This document shows positions 28,476 to 37,211 of a DNA stretch of 64,000 nt, one piece after another. The stretch's first letter is position 1. The number at the start of each line of letters is the position of its first letter. The DNA is from Caballeronia turbans (lineage in GTDB: Bacteria > Pseudomonadota > Gammaproteobacteria > Burkholderiales > Burkholderiaceae): assembly GCA_001544655.2 (NCBI GenBank), contig FCOD02000007.1, positions 62,001 to 126,000 of the forward strand, read 5' to 3'. The notes beneath the pieces were generated by a model. That model did not search any database. It saw only the letters and a program-made list of their open reading frames with translations, and had not been told where the DNA came from. Both the position numbers and the translations under genes were made by a program.

Positions 28476-30857
28476 CTAGATAGAGCCTTTTGGCACAGAT
28501 GTCGGATGCGGTGCGATCGCGGCTCGTATCGCGGCCTCCAATTGACCAAGAGTGAAAGGCTTCGGAAGCTCGGACCATGCGAAGCTGGGTTGCATTTGCG
28601 GCGGGATGGTGCTCCCTGAGGCAAAGATCACTCCAAGGCCTGGACACATCGCTTTCGCTTGCTTCGCTAACTCCAGGCCCGACATGTCGGGCAAGTTGAT
28701 ATCGGTGAGCAGCACATCGAACCGGCGCTGGTCCAGCGCTGTCAGCGCTCCCGAAGCGTGCGCCGTGGCAGACACCCGATGGCCCAGCAGTTCGATCAGC
28801 TCGCACACGGCTTCGCAGGCCAAAGGGTCGTCCTCGACCACCAGGATGTTCTGAGCCGGCGTTTGTGCGGCCTGCAGTTCGCTCGCCCTGGCATTGTCCT
28901 TCGCGAGCGTCTCACCGGGAGAACCGAGCACGTGTCGAATCTTGAACGCCAAGTCTTCGCGACTATAGGGCTTGCTCAGAAGCTCTACGCCTTCATCGAG
29001 ACGCCCCGCGTGGACGATGGCGTTTTGCGTGTAGCCCGATGTGAAGAGCACGCGTAAGTCAGGCTGTAGCCGCCTTGCCTGCCGAGCCATCTCGGGGCTC
29101 TTGAGCGTTCCTGGCATAACCACATCAGTGAAAAGAAGATCGACATGCATGCCACTGCTCACGACAGCGAGGGCCTGCTCTGCGTTGTCCGCTTTCAGCA
29201 CACCATAACCGAGTTCCTTCAGCATCTCGATGACCGTCGCCTGAACCTTGTGGTCGTCTTCCACGACGAGGACGATCTCGTTTCCACCGGGTGTCGGGCC
29301 GGTCGTACGGCGCACCGGCTCGTAAGCCTGCGCCGTCGACCTGGGGAGATAGATGCGGATTGTCGTGCCGTGTCCCGGTTCGCTGTAAATGCGGATATGG
29401 CCGCCGCTCTGCTTGACGAATCCATAGGCCATACTCAAGCCCAGCCCGCTGCCTTCTCCTTCAGGCTTTGTCGTAAAGAACGGATCGAAGGCGCGTTCAA
29501 GGATTTCCTGCGTCATCCCATTGCCAGTATCGGTGACGGCCAACATCACGTAGTGACCGGCTGGCACATCGGAAAGCGAGCGAACATATCGATCGTCGAG
29601 CATGGCATTGGCAAGCTCGAGCGTCAATTTCCCGCCGTCCGGCATCGCGTCACGGGCATTGATCGCCAGGTTCAGGACGACGTTTTCCAGTTGATGCCAG
29701 TCCACCATTGCGTTCCACAGGCCACCGGCCACGACCGTTTCCACCTCGATGGTTTCCCCGATCGCGCGGCGCAGCAAATCGTCCATGCCGCGGATCATGG
29801 TGGCGAGATTCACCGAGACCGGCCGAAGCGCCTGACGGCGGCCAAAGGCCAACAGCTGCGAGGCGAGCTTGGCACCGCGCTCGACCGCATCGAGCGCGTT
29901 GGCGAGACGCGCGATTGACCATTCGTCACACGAGGCGCGGCTCAGTAGCAGGTCGAGATTGCCGCGCAGCACTTGCAATACGTTGTTGAAGTCGTGGGCC
30001 ACGCCCCCGGTGAGCTTGCCGATTGCTTCCATCTTCTGCGCCTGGAAAAGCGCCGCCTGAGTCTGCTCGAGCGTTTGTTGGGCCTCGTATTTCTCGGTGA
30101 CGTCACGCGTGATCTTTGCAAAGCCGATCAAGGTGCCCGACTCATCCCGTATCGCGTCTATGACCACGTGTGCCCGAAAACGGGTACCGTCGCGGCGGAC
30201 ACGCCATCCCTCGGCTTCGAAACGCCCTTCTCTGGCGGCCGTGGTGAGCGCCCGGTGGGGCACGCCAGCCTCGATGTCTTCAGATGTGTAGAAGCGGGAA
30301 AAGTGCGACCCAACGATCTCTTCCGTCGCATACCCCTTGATACGTTGCGCGCCCTGATTCCAGTTAGTCACGTGTCCGTCGGGCGAGAGCATGAAAATCG
30401 CATAATCGGTCACACCCTGCACGAGCAGCCTGAAGCGCCGCTCGCTCTCGATGACGGCGTCATGGGCGCGACGTTTCTCGCTCTCGTCGCGGACGACCTT
30501 CACGAACCCGCGAACATGCCCATCCGGCTTTATGAGGGCAGTGGTGACCACGCTTGCCCAGAACACCGAACCGTCCTTTCGCCTTCGCCACCCTTCGGTC
30601 GTGTGGCTGCCGTGCTCGCGGGCGTCGCGTAGTTCGGCTTCGTAAGTCTCGGCCGAGCGCGCATCGGAGGCGAACAGGACGGAGTAGTGCCGCCCGACGA
30701 TCTCAGATGCGTCGTAGCCGTAGATCGATGCGGCGCCAGGATTCCACGAGGCGACGAACCCCTGCGGGGTCAACGCAAACAGGGCAAGGTCGATTGTGGA
30801 CTGCGTCCAAAGTTGCACCCACTCCGATAGTTCGACGCGCTCTTCACTACTTTCCAT
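28476..30857 (-). CDS. Hybrid sensor histidine kinase, PAS-PAS-HK-REC-REC
   Basis: Cytoplasmic two-component hybrid kinase of about 793 residues, with no membrane segments. Two PAS domains (about 10-125, ASWNPGAASIYGYDASEIVG; and 135-250, NWNQGAQRIKGYATEEIVG) precede HisKA (LTGGVAHDFNNVLQVL, phospho-His about 285), HATPase (NLAINARDAMPDGG, DTGNGM, GSGLGLSMAYG) and two receivers: one with VVEDDH, TDVVMPG and SKPY, the other with VVEDDP, TDINLPDMSG and PKPF. Both receiver Asp residues are intact, suggesting a phosphorelay or competing phosphate sink. Start ATG 30857 is preferred; an in-frame GTG at 30899 would add 14 residues. Ligands and output partner are unknown. Confidence 0.9.
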   Translation of the reverse strand: MESSEERVELSEWVQLWTQSTIDLALFALTPQGFVASWNPGAASIYGYDASEIVGRHYSVLFASDARSAETYEAELRDAREHGSHTTEGWRRRKDGSVFWASVVTTALIKPDGHVRGFVKVVRDESEKRRAHDAVIESERRFRLLVQGVTDYAIFMLSPDGHVTNWNQGAQRIKGYATEEIVGSHFSRFYTSEDIEAGVPHRALTTAAREGRFEAEGWRVRRDGTRFRAHVVIDAIRDESGTLIGFAKITRDVTEKYEAQQTLEQTQAALFQAQKMEAIGKLTGGVAHDFNNVLQVLRGNLDLLLSRASCDEWSIARLANALDAVERGAKLASQLLAFGRRQALRPVSVNLATMIRGMDDLLRRAIGETIEVETVVAGGLWNAMVDWHQLENVVLNLAINARDAMPDGGKLTLELANAMLDDRYVRSLSDVPAGHYVMLAVTDTGNGMTQEILERAFDPFFTTKPEGEGSGLGLSMAYGFVKQSGGHIRIYSEPGHGTTIRIYLPRSTAQAYEPVRRTTGPTPGGNEIVLVVEDDHKVQATVIEMLKELGYGVLKADNAEQALAVVSSGMHVDLLFTDVVMPGTLKSPEMARQARRLQPDLRVLFTSGYTQNAIVHAGRLDEGVELLSKPYSREDLAFKIRHVLGSPGETLAKDNARASELQAAQTPAQNILVVEDDPLACEAVCELIELLGHRVSATAHASGALTALDQRRFDVLLTDINLPDMSGLELAKQAKAMCPGLGVIFASGSTIPPQMQPSFAWSELPKPFTLGQLEAAIRAAIAPHPTSVPKGSI

Positions 30858-31488
30858 GTGTGTCACTGCCTTGCTTTGTTGCTTCGTGTGCGCCGACACT
30901 CGGACGCTCGAGTCCGCGGCCGTTTGCGTCGTCTGAATTTACCTGATCCAGCACGCGCGCTCCGCATACCAGGAGGAGAGGTGCTCGCTGCATGTTTTGA
31001 AAAAAGGGAAATTCGACACCAATGGAAGCAGAGTCTTCCGGGACCCTCGAACCACCTCATCCACCGAACGACATCGACAGATCTTCGTAGATCCTCCCCT
31101 GATGGTGTGGCGGTAAGAGGTCTACGGGCATAGTTCCTCTTCGCGCAAGCCAAGGATGGACGAAATGCCTTTCTCGCCGGAAAAAAGACCACCCTCGGGC
31201 GGTGGTTAGGAAGTTGGGGCATGCGGAACGCCTGCAACGGGTGGACTAACCCCAACACGCAGGATAAAACCTGTAGCAATCCACGTTCCACAGCGATGTT
31301 GCCATCGGCGGACTTCCGTACGAGCGCTTGTTGTGACCATCTCATTAGATTCGCTTCGCGCCTATCACGAGCGCACTCGCGCCAACCTCGTCGTTTTTCC
31401 ATCAATGGCGCGGATCAGCGCTTCTGCCTCGCATGGGCGCTATCACTTAGACGCCGTGCTTTGCCCGTGCCCGTTCCACAGAGCGGCC
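30858..31488. other. Long non-coding stretch with a minus-strand terminator
   Basis: About 630 bases between two minus-strand genes. It contains the promoter of the hybrid kinase at its left end and a rho-independent-like terminator at 31181-31207. The remaining sequence has open frames but no support for a gene. Confidence 0.4.
31181..31207 (-). terminator. Rho-independent-type terminator, minus strand
   Basis: Read on the minus strand, ACCACC (31206-31201) and GGTGGT (31193-31188) form a GC-rich stem around a short loop, followed almost at once by TTTTTT (31186-31181). It points away from the GlxA-type gene, whose stop lies about 280 bases upstream on that strand. Confidence 0.6.
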
Positions 31489-32445
31489 TCAGTTGCCTCT
31501 GGCCGGTTCCCGCCGGGCGCTTCTGCGCAGGACATCGGCGGGCACGCCGAATGTTCGGAGGAACGCGCGGCGCATACGTTCCCGGTCCGCGAAACCCGTT
31601 TCCTGGGCCACCACGTTGATCGTGTGGCGGCCTTGCTCAATCATGAATCTGGCTGCTTCCAGGCGAAGCTGTTCCACAGCCTTGGCGGGCGACTGGCCGG
31701 TTTCGGCCAGAAAGGCACGGCTGAACTGACGAGGACTGAGGTTCGCCACTTCAGCAAGCTCCTCGATGGTGAGCGGATTGCGAAGGTTGCGGCGAATGTG
31801 CGTGAGGACCGATTCGATCCGGTCGGACTTGGGCGTCATATCGAGCAGCGCGGAGTGTTGCATCTGCCCACCGAGACGACGCTGATTCATGACGAGGAGC
31901 CGCGCGACCATTTTCGCGGCGTCGGCGCCCAGGTCGTTGTCGAGCAGTGCCAGCGCAAGGTCGATACCGGCCGTCATTCCGGCCGAAGTCCAGATTGGGC
32001 CGTCGTTGACGAAGATCCGGTCTTCCTCCGTGATGACGTTCGGGAAGCGCGCCCTGAATTCCGACGCATGCGCCCAATGCATGGTCGCGCGCCTTCCCTC
32101 CAGCAGCCCGGCCTCGGCCAGAACGAATGCACCGCTGCATATCGACGTAATCCGTCTCGATACCCTGGCTGCCTCTTTCACGAAAGCCACCACGGCAGCG
32201 TCGGGCGACGGGATCTTCATTTCCGTGATCGAGCCTACGATGACCGTGTCGAATGCGGGATCGCCAAATGCCTCGGTCTCCAGCTTCATGCCGCCCGAAG
32301 ACTCGACGGGACCACCGTGTTCAGACAACACATGAACGTCGTAGCTCTTGCGTCCATCGGGCAGGTTCGCAATCTCGAACACCGTCAGGGCGGCGAGGCT
32401 CATCATCTGAAATCTTCTCGGCACTATGAAGCCAATCCGGTGCAT
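31489..32445 (-). CDS. GlxA-family transcriptional regulator (DJ-1/PfpI + AraC HTH)
   Basis: Two-domain regulator of 318 residues. The N-terminal DJ-1/PfpI-like domain (about 1-190) has VSRRITSICSGAFVLAEAGLLEGRRATMHW, where the nucleophile-elbow-type Cys is in SICSGA. The C-terminal AraC domain (about 215-310) shows IEELAEVANLSPRQFSRAFLAETGQSP and the second helix-turn-helix INVVAQETGFADRERMRRAFLRTFG. ATG at 32445 follows AGGA by six bases; longer in-frame starts lack support. It is divergent from the nitrilase gene across about 217 bases and probably regulates it. Confidence 0.9.
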   Translation of the reverse strand: MHRIGFIVPRRFQMMSLAALTVFEIANLPDGRKSYDVHVLSEHGGPVESSGGMKLETEAFGDPAFDTVIVGSITEMKIPSPDAAVVAFVKEAARVSRRITSICSGAFVLAEAGLLEGRRATMHWAHASEFRARFPNVITEEDRIFVNDGPIWTSAGMTAGIDLALALLDNDLGADAAKMVARLLVMNQRRLGGQMQHSALLDMTPKSDRIESVLTHIRRNLRNPLTIEELAEVANLSPRQFSRAFLAETGQSPAKAVEQLRLEAARFMIEQGRHTINVVAQETGFADRERMRRAFLRTFGVPADVLRRSARREPARGN

Positions 32446-32662
32446 ATCTGATCCTGCCGTTCGCAAAGGGAACGTGATGTGAATGTGCGCTGCCCGGGCT
32501 GCAGTCCCGGAATGAAGCCTCTTGATCCGAGACAGCGCGCAGTCCGCGCTCGAGCGAGGAGTGTCATGAATGGTGGCAACAACGACATGGATCGTAATGG
32601 CTCGCGACGTTAAGGTACAAGCACTTCTCTCACCGCTTCGCAGCAACGAAAGGAACACCATC

Positions 32663-33649
32663 ATGTCGAAAATCATCCGGGCCGCAGCCGTTCAGATCGC
32701 GCCTGTTCTCTATAGCCGGGAAGGCACTGTCGATAAAGTCGTCAGAAAGATTCTGGCGCTCGGCAAGCAAGGCGTCCAGTTCGCGACGTTCCCCGAGACC
32801 GTCGTTCCCTACTATCCGTACTTCTCGTTCATCGAATCGCCGTTCGCGATGGGCGCCGAGCACTACAAACTGCTCGAGCAGGCGGTGACAGTACCGTCGG
32901 ACACGACTCGGGCAATCGGCGAAGCGGCACGACAGGCCGGAATGGTGGTGTCGATCGGCGTCAATGAACGCGACGGCGGGACGATCTACAACACGCAACT
33001 GCTATTCGATGCCGATGGCACGCTCGTGCAGCGGCGCCGGAAGCTCTCGCCGACTTACCACGAGCGAATGGTCTGGGGAATGGGCGATGGTTCCGGCTTG
33101 CGCGCGGTCGATACTGCCGTGGGACGGGTCGGGCAACTGGCCTGCTGGGAGCACTACAACCCGCTCGCACGGTACGCGCTGATGGCAGATGGTGAAGAAA
33201 TCCATTCGGCCATGTACCCGGGTTCGTTCGCCGGTGATCTTTTCTCCGAGCAGATCTCCGTGAACATCCGCCAGCACGCGCTGGAGGCGGGCGCCTTCGT
33301 GGTCAATGCGACCGCCTGGCTGACTCCCGAGCAGCAACAGCAGATTCTGCGGGATACCAACACAACCCAGCTCGGCCCGATTTCCAGCGGCTGTTTCACC
33401 GCGATCGTGTCGCCGGAAGGCGAGTACATGGGTGGCGCGCCGCTGCGTGAAGGGGAGGGCGAGATCATCGCCGATCTGGATTTCTGGCAGATCGACAAGC
33501 GCAAACGCATGATGGACTCGCGTGGTCATTACAGCCGTCCCGATGTGCTCGGGCTTGTGATCGACCGCACGCCGAAGCTGCACGTCATCGAGCGGTCGGT
33601 GCGCGCACCGGTTGAAGAGCCCGCGAGCGATCTCGAAGAGCTCGCCTGA
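32663..33649 (+). CDS. Nitrilase (Nit1-type aliphatic/aromatic nitrilase)
   Basis: Carbon-nitrogen hydrolase of 328 residues that converts nitriles to carboxylic acid and ammonia. The catalytic triad is visible: Glu in [12 protein letters not shown] (about 47), Lys in [11 protein letters not shown] (about 133) and Cys in [15 protein letters not shown] (about 167). The C-W-E-H context is that of true nitrilases rather than amidases; the [14 protein letters not shown] pattern resembles the Nit6803-type group. ATG at 32663 follows AAAGGAA by seven bases. It forms a likely unit with the carbonic-anhydrase-like gene downstream and is divergent from its probable GlxA-type regulator. Confidence 0.9.
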   Translation: MSKIIRAAAVQIAPVLYSREGTVDKVVRKILALGKQGVQFATFPETVVPYYPYFSFIESPFAMGAEHYKLLEQAVTVPSDTTRAIGEAARQAGMVVSIGVNERDGGTIYNTQLLFDADGTLVQRRRKLSPTYHERMVWGMGDGSGLRAVDTAVGRVGQLACWEHYNPLARYALMADGEEIHSAMYPGSFAGDLFSEQISVNIRQHALEAGAFVVNATAWLTPEQQQQILRDTNTTQLGPISSGCFTAIVSPEGEYMGGAPLREGEGEIIADLDFWQIDKRKRMMDSRGHYSRPDVLGLVIDRTPKLHVIERSVRAPVEEPASDLEELA

Positions 33650-33686
33650 GCCTGCGTGTGTAATCAGCGATACCGTCGTCGAGTGC

Positions 33687-33706
33687 GCATCGCGCGAGTG
33701 CGATGC
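33687..33706 (+). terminator. Stem-loop after the nitrilase gene
   Basis: GCATCGC (33687-33693) pairs perfectly with GCGATGC (33700-33706) around a six-base loop. No T-run. It may partly separate the nitrilase and carbonic-anhydrase-like genes. Confidence 0.35.
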
Positions 33707-33764
33707 GACAAACGCATGAAATTCAACCAGGCTGCTTCGAGCCGATTCCGAACGAGCAAGCAAA

Positions 33765-34307
33765 ATGGACTTCAACGATGTCATGCTGGAACGCAATGCC
33801 GACTTCGCAAACACCGCGTTCGCCCCTGAACTGAAGATGATGCCGTCGACGGGGACGGTCGTCGTCGGCTGCGTCGATCCTCGCGTCGATCCCGCTAGCG
33901 TGCTCGGCCTGAAGCAGGGTGAGGCGGCCGTCATTCGCAACGTCGGTGGCCGGATCAACAAGCCGTTGCTGGAAACGCTGGCGGTGCTGAGCGTCGTAGC
34001 GAAAGCAGCAGGACGCCCCGATGGTGCGCGCAATCTCGTCCTGCTTCAGCACACGGATTGCGGGATCATCGGCTGCCACAAGCATGCACCCGCGTTGCTC
34101 GCGAGGCATCTTGGTGTCGACACGGACACGCTTGATGAACTCGCCATCACCGAACCATACGAGGCAGTGGCGCTCGACGTCGCAGCACTCCGGGCGAACA
34201 ACAACCTTCCCGATGACCTGATCGTGTCGGGACTGGTTTACGACGTCAGAACGGGCCTCGTCGAGACCGTCGTTCCTCCCGCGCCTTTACGGGAAGCTGC
34301 AGGCTGA
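33765..34307 (+). CDS. Beta-carbonic anhydrase-like protein
   Basis: Protein of 180 residues with the zinc-site pattern of beta-carbonic anhydrases: Cys-Asp-Arg in GCVDPRVDP (about 36-41) and His-x2-Cys in LLQHTDCGIIG (about 95-98), plus AAVIRNVGGRI. These enzymes interconvert CO2 and bicarbonate. The C-terminal SGLVYDVRTGLVETV also fits. The start site is poor. It lies about 115 bases after the nitrilase, so a shared role such as handling CO2/bicarbonate or a cyanide/cyanate-related by-product is possible, but this is inference. Confidence 0.8.
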   Translation: MDFNDVMLERNADFANTAFAPELKMMPSTGTVVVGCVDPRVDPASVLGLKQGEAAVIRNVGGRINKPLLETLAVLSVVAKAAGRPDGARNLVLLQHTDCGIIGCHKHAPALLARHLGVDTDTLDELAITEPYEAVALDVAALRANNNLPDDLIVSGLVYDVRTGLVETVVPPAPLREAAG

Positions 34308-34318
34308 GACCGGCTGGC

Positions 34319-34349
34319 GGAAAGGACCGGCAGCGTGTCGGGTCTTTCC
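34319..34349 (+). terminator. Hairpin after the carbonic-anhydrase-like gene
   Basis: GGAAAG (34319-34324) pairs with CTTTCC (34344-34349), with further C/G pairs inside after one wobble and one mismatch. It starts 12 bases after the stop codon at 34307. Confidence 0.45.
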
Positions 34350-34592
34350 TGAATGACTGCCGCTGTCGCACATGACGGAGAGCCGCGGTCCGCTTCGAAA
34401 AACGTTTGGACAGCGGCGCAAGCGCGAATGAATTTCAGCTGGCTCAGACGTCGCTCATCAAGACTGCGGAAACGCAAGGTCGCGTCATGCTTGTTGCGCT
34501 CGGGACGCTGCCTACAAGTCCGCATGGCGGCAGCGGGCCTTGCGAAGCCCGCATGATCCGCGAGCTTCGCACCACCTCTTTCCGACGACGCG

Positions 34593-37211
34593 TTAATTCG
34601 CCGGCTCGAGCAAGCCGAGCATCGTCGGTTCCAGTCGCCAGTCCGGCGTGTGCAAGAGCGGCCATGCACCCGGCGAATCCGGCGAGTTGAAGTAGACGAT
34701 GGCCGTGAGCGCCGGCATGTGCGGCAGCACGTCGCGCAAGGCCGTCAGTACCGCATGCTGGCGCTCGGGCGTGCCTTCCACGCCCAGTTCCGCGACGATC
34801 ACCGGCAAGCCGTACTTCTGAACGCGCGCGTACTTCTCTTGCAGGATCGCCCGCGCCGATGGTGCGCCTTCCTTCGCACCCAGCGCGCACGTCGGGCAAT
34901 CGAAGACCGACAGGCCCACTTCGTCGGCATAGCCGCGTCCCGGAAAATACGCGGGCAACGACGTATCGCCGCGCGGCGACCAGACGAAACTCAGGAGCTT
35001 CGAGCCAGCGCGGCAGCGGTCGACGAAATGCCGGTAAGCGGCGATATAACCCGCTGGATCGTTCGCGGCCCACGGATAGCGGCCGGTCGCGGTTTCCATT
35101 TCCTGTGCCCAGCGCACCTGCACGTGCGATTCGAGCGAGCGCAGCGCGCTGCACACGCCGTCGATCTCCGCGTCGTAGGCGCCGAGCGTCACGTCGCGCA
35201 GAAGCGTATGCGAATTGCGCGATGGGGCCGTCCACGGTTCGACCGTCACCATCAGGCTGCGCTTGCGCAGGCTCGCGTAGTTGCCGGCTTCGCGGATCGC
35301 AGCGGGCGCGCCGGGGTCGGACCAGGACACGAAGATATGCTCGACGTCGAGCGTATCGGCGAGTGCATAGGCGTGGTCCGGATCGTAAGCGCCGATCTTC
35401 GGCGGCTTTGCGGCTACCGCGGGCGTGATCGCTTCGCTGCGCCACATCAGCGCTTCGACGCCCTGACCGAGCCGCAGATAGCCGCCCGCGAGCAATACGA
35501 GCGCTGCCGTGATGAACAGGCCGCGCCGCGCCAGCGGACCTTCGGCGAAGAGCAGTCCGAGCGTCGATCTGCGATGCCCGCTTTCGCGCGCATGCGCCAC
35601 CACGATCACGATCGCGATGCCAAGGTACACGAAGGCGTTGAGTATCGACATCACGTAAAAGCCGCGAGCGTTGTCGGCATCATCGACGAGCAGGACCGGC
35701 AGCGCGCAGATCAGCACGAGCCAGAGATAGGGCGCAACGACGCGCATGGGCGCGACCGGATCGGCGGCCGCGGTCTTCGGCGTCACGCGAAACGCGAACT
35801 CGCGTCCTCGCACGCAGTCGAGCGCCGCCGACACGACGCCGAGCAGCGACCAGGGCCAGCGCGCGAATAGAAACGCAAGCCCTTCCCACGACACGACCTT
35901 CGCGCTGTGCGGGCGCAGACAGCCCGTGGTTTTCACCCAGGCCATCAGCAACAGAATACTCGCCGTCACCGGAACCGCGTGCAGCAGGTAATCCGTGTAG
36001 GGCACGTCCGCCCAGACGCGATGCGTGAGGAGCGCGATGACCGGCATCGCGACACTCGCCGCCATCGTCAGCGAGCAGAGCGGATACCAGAGCTGCGCGA
36101 ACAGAAACTGCCCCTTCAAGCGCAGCGGCAGGCGGCCGAAGTACCTCGACGTATAGCGGAACAGAAGTACCGCGAGGCTCTTCGACCACTGGAACTCCTG
36201 CGTGACCATGTCCGCGAACGTGCGGGGACCGTCGCCGCTCGCGATTGCGTCGAGTGCGTGCACGCCGTTCCAGCCGTGAGCGTTCATCATCAGCGTGGTC
36301 GAGTGGTCCTCCGCGAGTTCCGGGCCGAGACCGCCGATATCCCGCAGCGCGCGCGTGCGCACGGCATAGTGCGAGCCGATGCAAAGCGGCGCCAGCCCGC
36401 CGTTATGCCCCGCCTGCAGTGCGCCGTGCAGCGCCGCTTCCGCGTGCAGCCGGCCGCGCGCCGCCCAGCTTTCGGGCGCGTTGCTGTCGCAGATGCTCGG
36501 CGCCGACACATAACCGACGTTCGGATCGGAGAACGGACGCAGCATCGCTTCGAGGTAGCCCGGCTGCGGCACGTGGTCCGCGTCGAGCTGCGCGACGAAA
36601 TCATAGTTCGCATAGCCGAAGTGGTCGTAGAAGTAGGCGAGATTGCCCTCCTTGCAGCGCGTGCGCCGGGGCCACGACGCATTGTGGTAATCGGCCACGT
36701 CCTTGCGCGTCGAGAGATGCACGCCGTGGCGCGCGCACCAGTCGATCGTCTCGTCGGAGGGATCTTCATCGGCGAGCCAGGTGTCGTGCGGATAGGACTG
36801 CGCAAGCATGGCGAGCAGCGTCGTCTGCACGATCGCGAAGGGTTCCGACGGCGCCTTCGTCACCACCATCGCCACACGAAGACCTGCGGGAACCGCCCGC
36901 GCGCGATTCGGCACGCGGGCGCGCGAGAACACCAGCACGAAGTAGCCTGGGATGACCGTGGTCCAGAAGAGCACCGCGCAGTTCACCGGGTAGCGAAATG
37001 CATCGACGTTGTGTTGCGGCTGCAGCCACCACGCCCAGAACCCGAGGAGGCTCAGCAGCCAGCATGCCGCCAGCACGGTGAAAGAGATGCGTTGCCTTCC
37101 GGACAGCAAGGGCACGAGGTAGGGCGCGGCGAGATTCGGCGTGTCCGCCTCGCTCGCCGGGCGGCCACGCTCCGCCTCCAGTTGCTCGGGACGGGTGACC
37201 GGCGTGCTCAT
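34593..37211 (-). CDS. Cellulose-synthase-like GT2 fused to a GH26-like domain
   Basis: Inner-membrane polysaccharide synthase of 872 residues. Two N-terminal helices (about 43-65, 78-98) precede a GT2 domain with a DEDPSDET loop, the UDP-sugar DAD motif (QLDADHVP), the acceptor-region AEDHS, and QEFQWSKSL in place of the usual QxxRW: the Arg is Gln here. Several helices (about 385-600) follow, then a cytoplasmic or periplasmic domain (about 620-872) resembling GH26-type glycanases, with Glu in VRWAQEMET (acid/base-like) and VIVAELGVEG (nucleophile-like). ATG overlaps the ugd stop by four bases. It is the last gene of the minus-strand exopolysaccharide operon and may both polymerise and trim the chain. 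Confidence 0.85.
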   Translation of the reverse strand: MSTPVTRPEQLEAERGRPASEADTPNLAAPYLVPLLSGRQRISFTVLAACWLLSLLGFWAWWLQPQHNVDAFRYPVNCAVLFWTTVIPGYFVLVFSRARVPNRARAVPAGLRVAMVVTKAPSEPFAIVQTTLLAMLAQSYPHDTWLADEDPSDETIDWCARHGVHLSTRKDVADYHNASWPRRTRCKEGNLAYFYDHFGYANYDFVAQLDADHVPQPGYLEAMLRPFSDPNVGYVSAPSICDSNAPESWAARGRLHAEAALHGALQAGHNGGLAPLCIGSHYAVRTRALRDIGGLGPELAEDHSTTLMMNAHGWNGVHALDAIASGDGPRTFADMVTQEFQWSKSLAVLLFRYTSRYFGRLPLRLKGQFLFAQLWYPLCSLTMAASVAMPVIALLTHRVWADVPYTDYLLHAVPVTASILLLMAWVKTTGCLRPHSAKVVSWEGLAFLFARWPWSLLGVVSAALDCVRGREFAFRVTPKTAAADPVAPMRVVAPYLWLVLICALPVLLVDDADNARGFYVMSILNAFVYLGIAIVIVVAHARESGHRRSTLGLLFAEGPLARRGLFITAALVLLAGGYLRLGQGVEALMWRSEAITPAVAAKPPKIGAYDPDHAYALADTLDVEHIFVSWSDPGAPAAIREAGNYASLRKRSLMVTVEPWTAPSRNSHTLLRDVTLGAYDAEIDGVCSALRSLESHVQVRWAQEMETATGRYPWAANDPAGYIAAYRHFVDRCRAGSKLLSFVWSPRGDTSLPAYFPGRGYADEVGLSVFDCPTCALGAKEGAPSARAILQEKYARVQKYGLPVIVAELGVEGTPERQHAVLTALRDVLPHMPALTAIVYFNSPDSPGAWPLLHTPDWRLEPTMLGLLEPAN

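Noticed and set aside
29145-29918. Plus-strand frame of 257 codons opposite the hybrid kinase
   Set aside because: Antisense of kinase and receiver coding sequence, with atypical composition.
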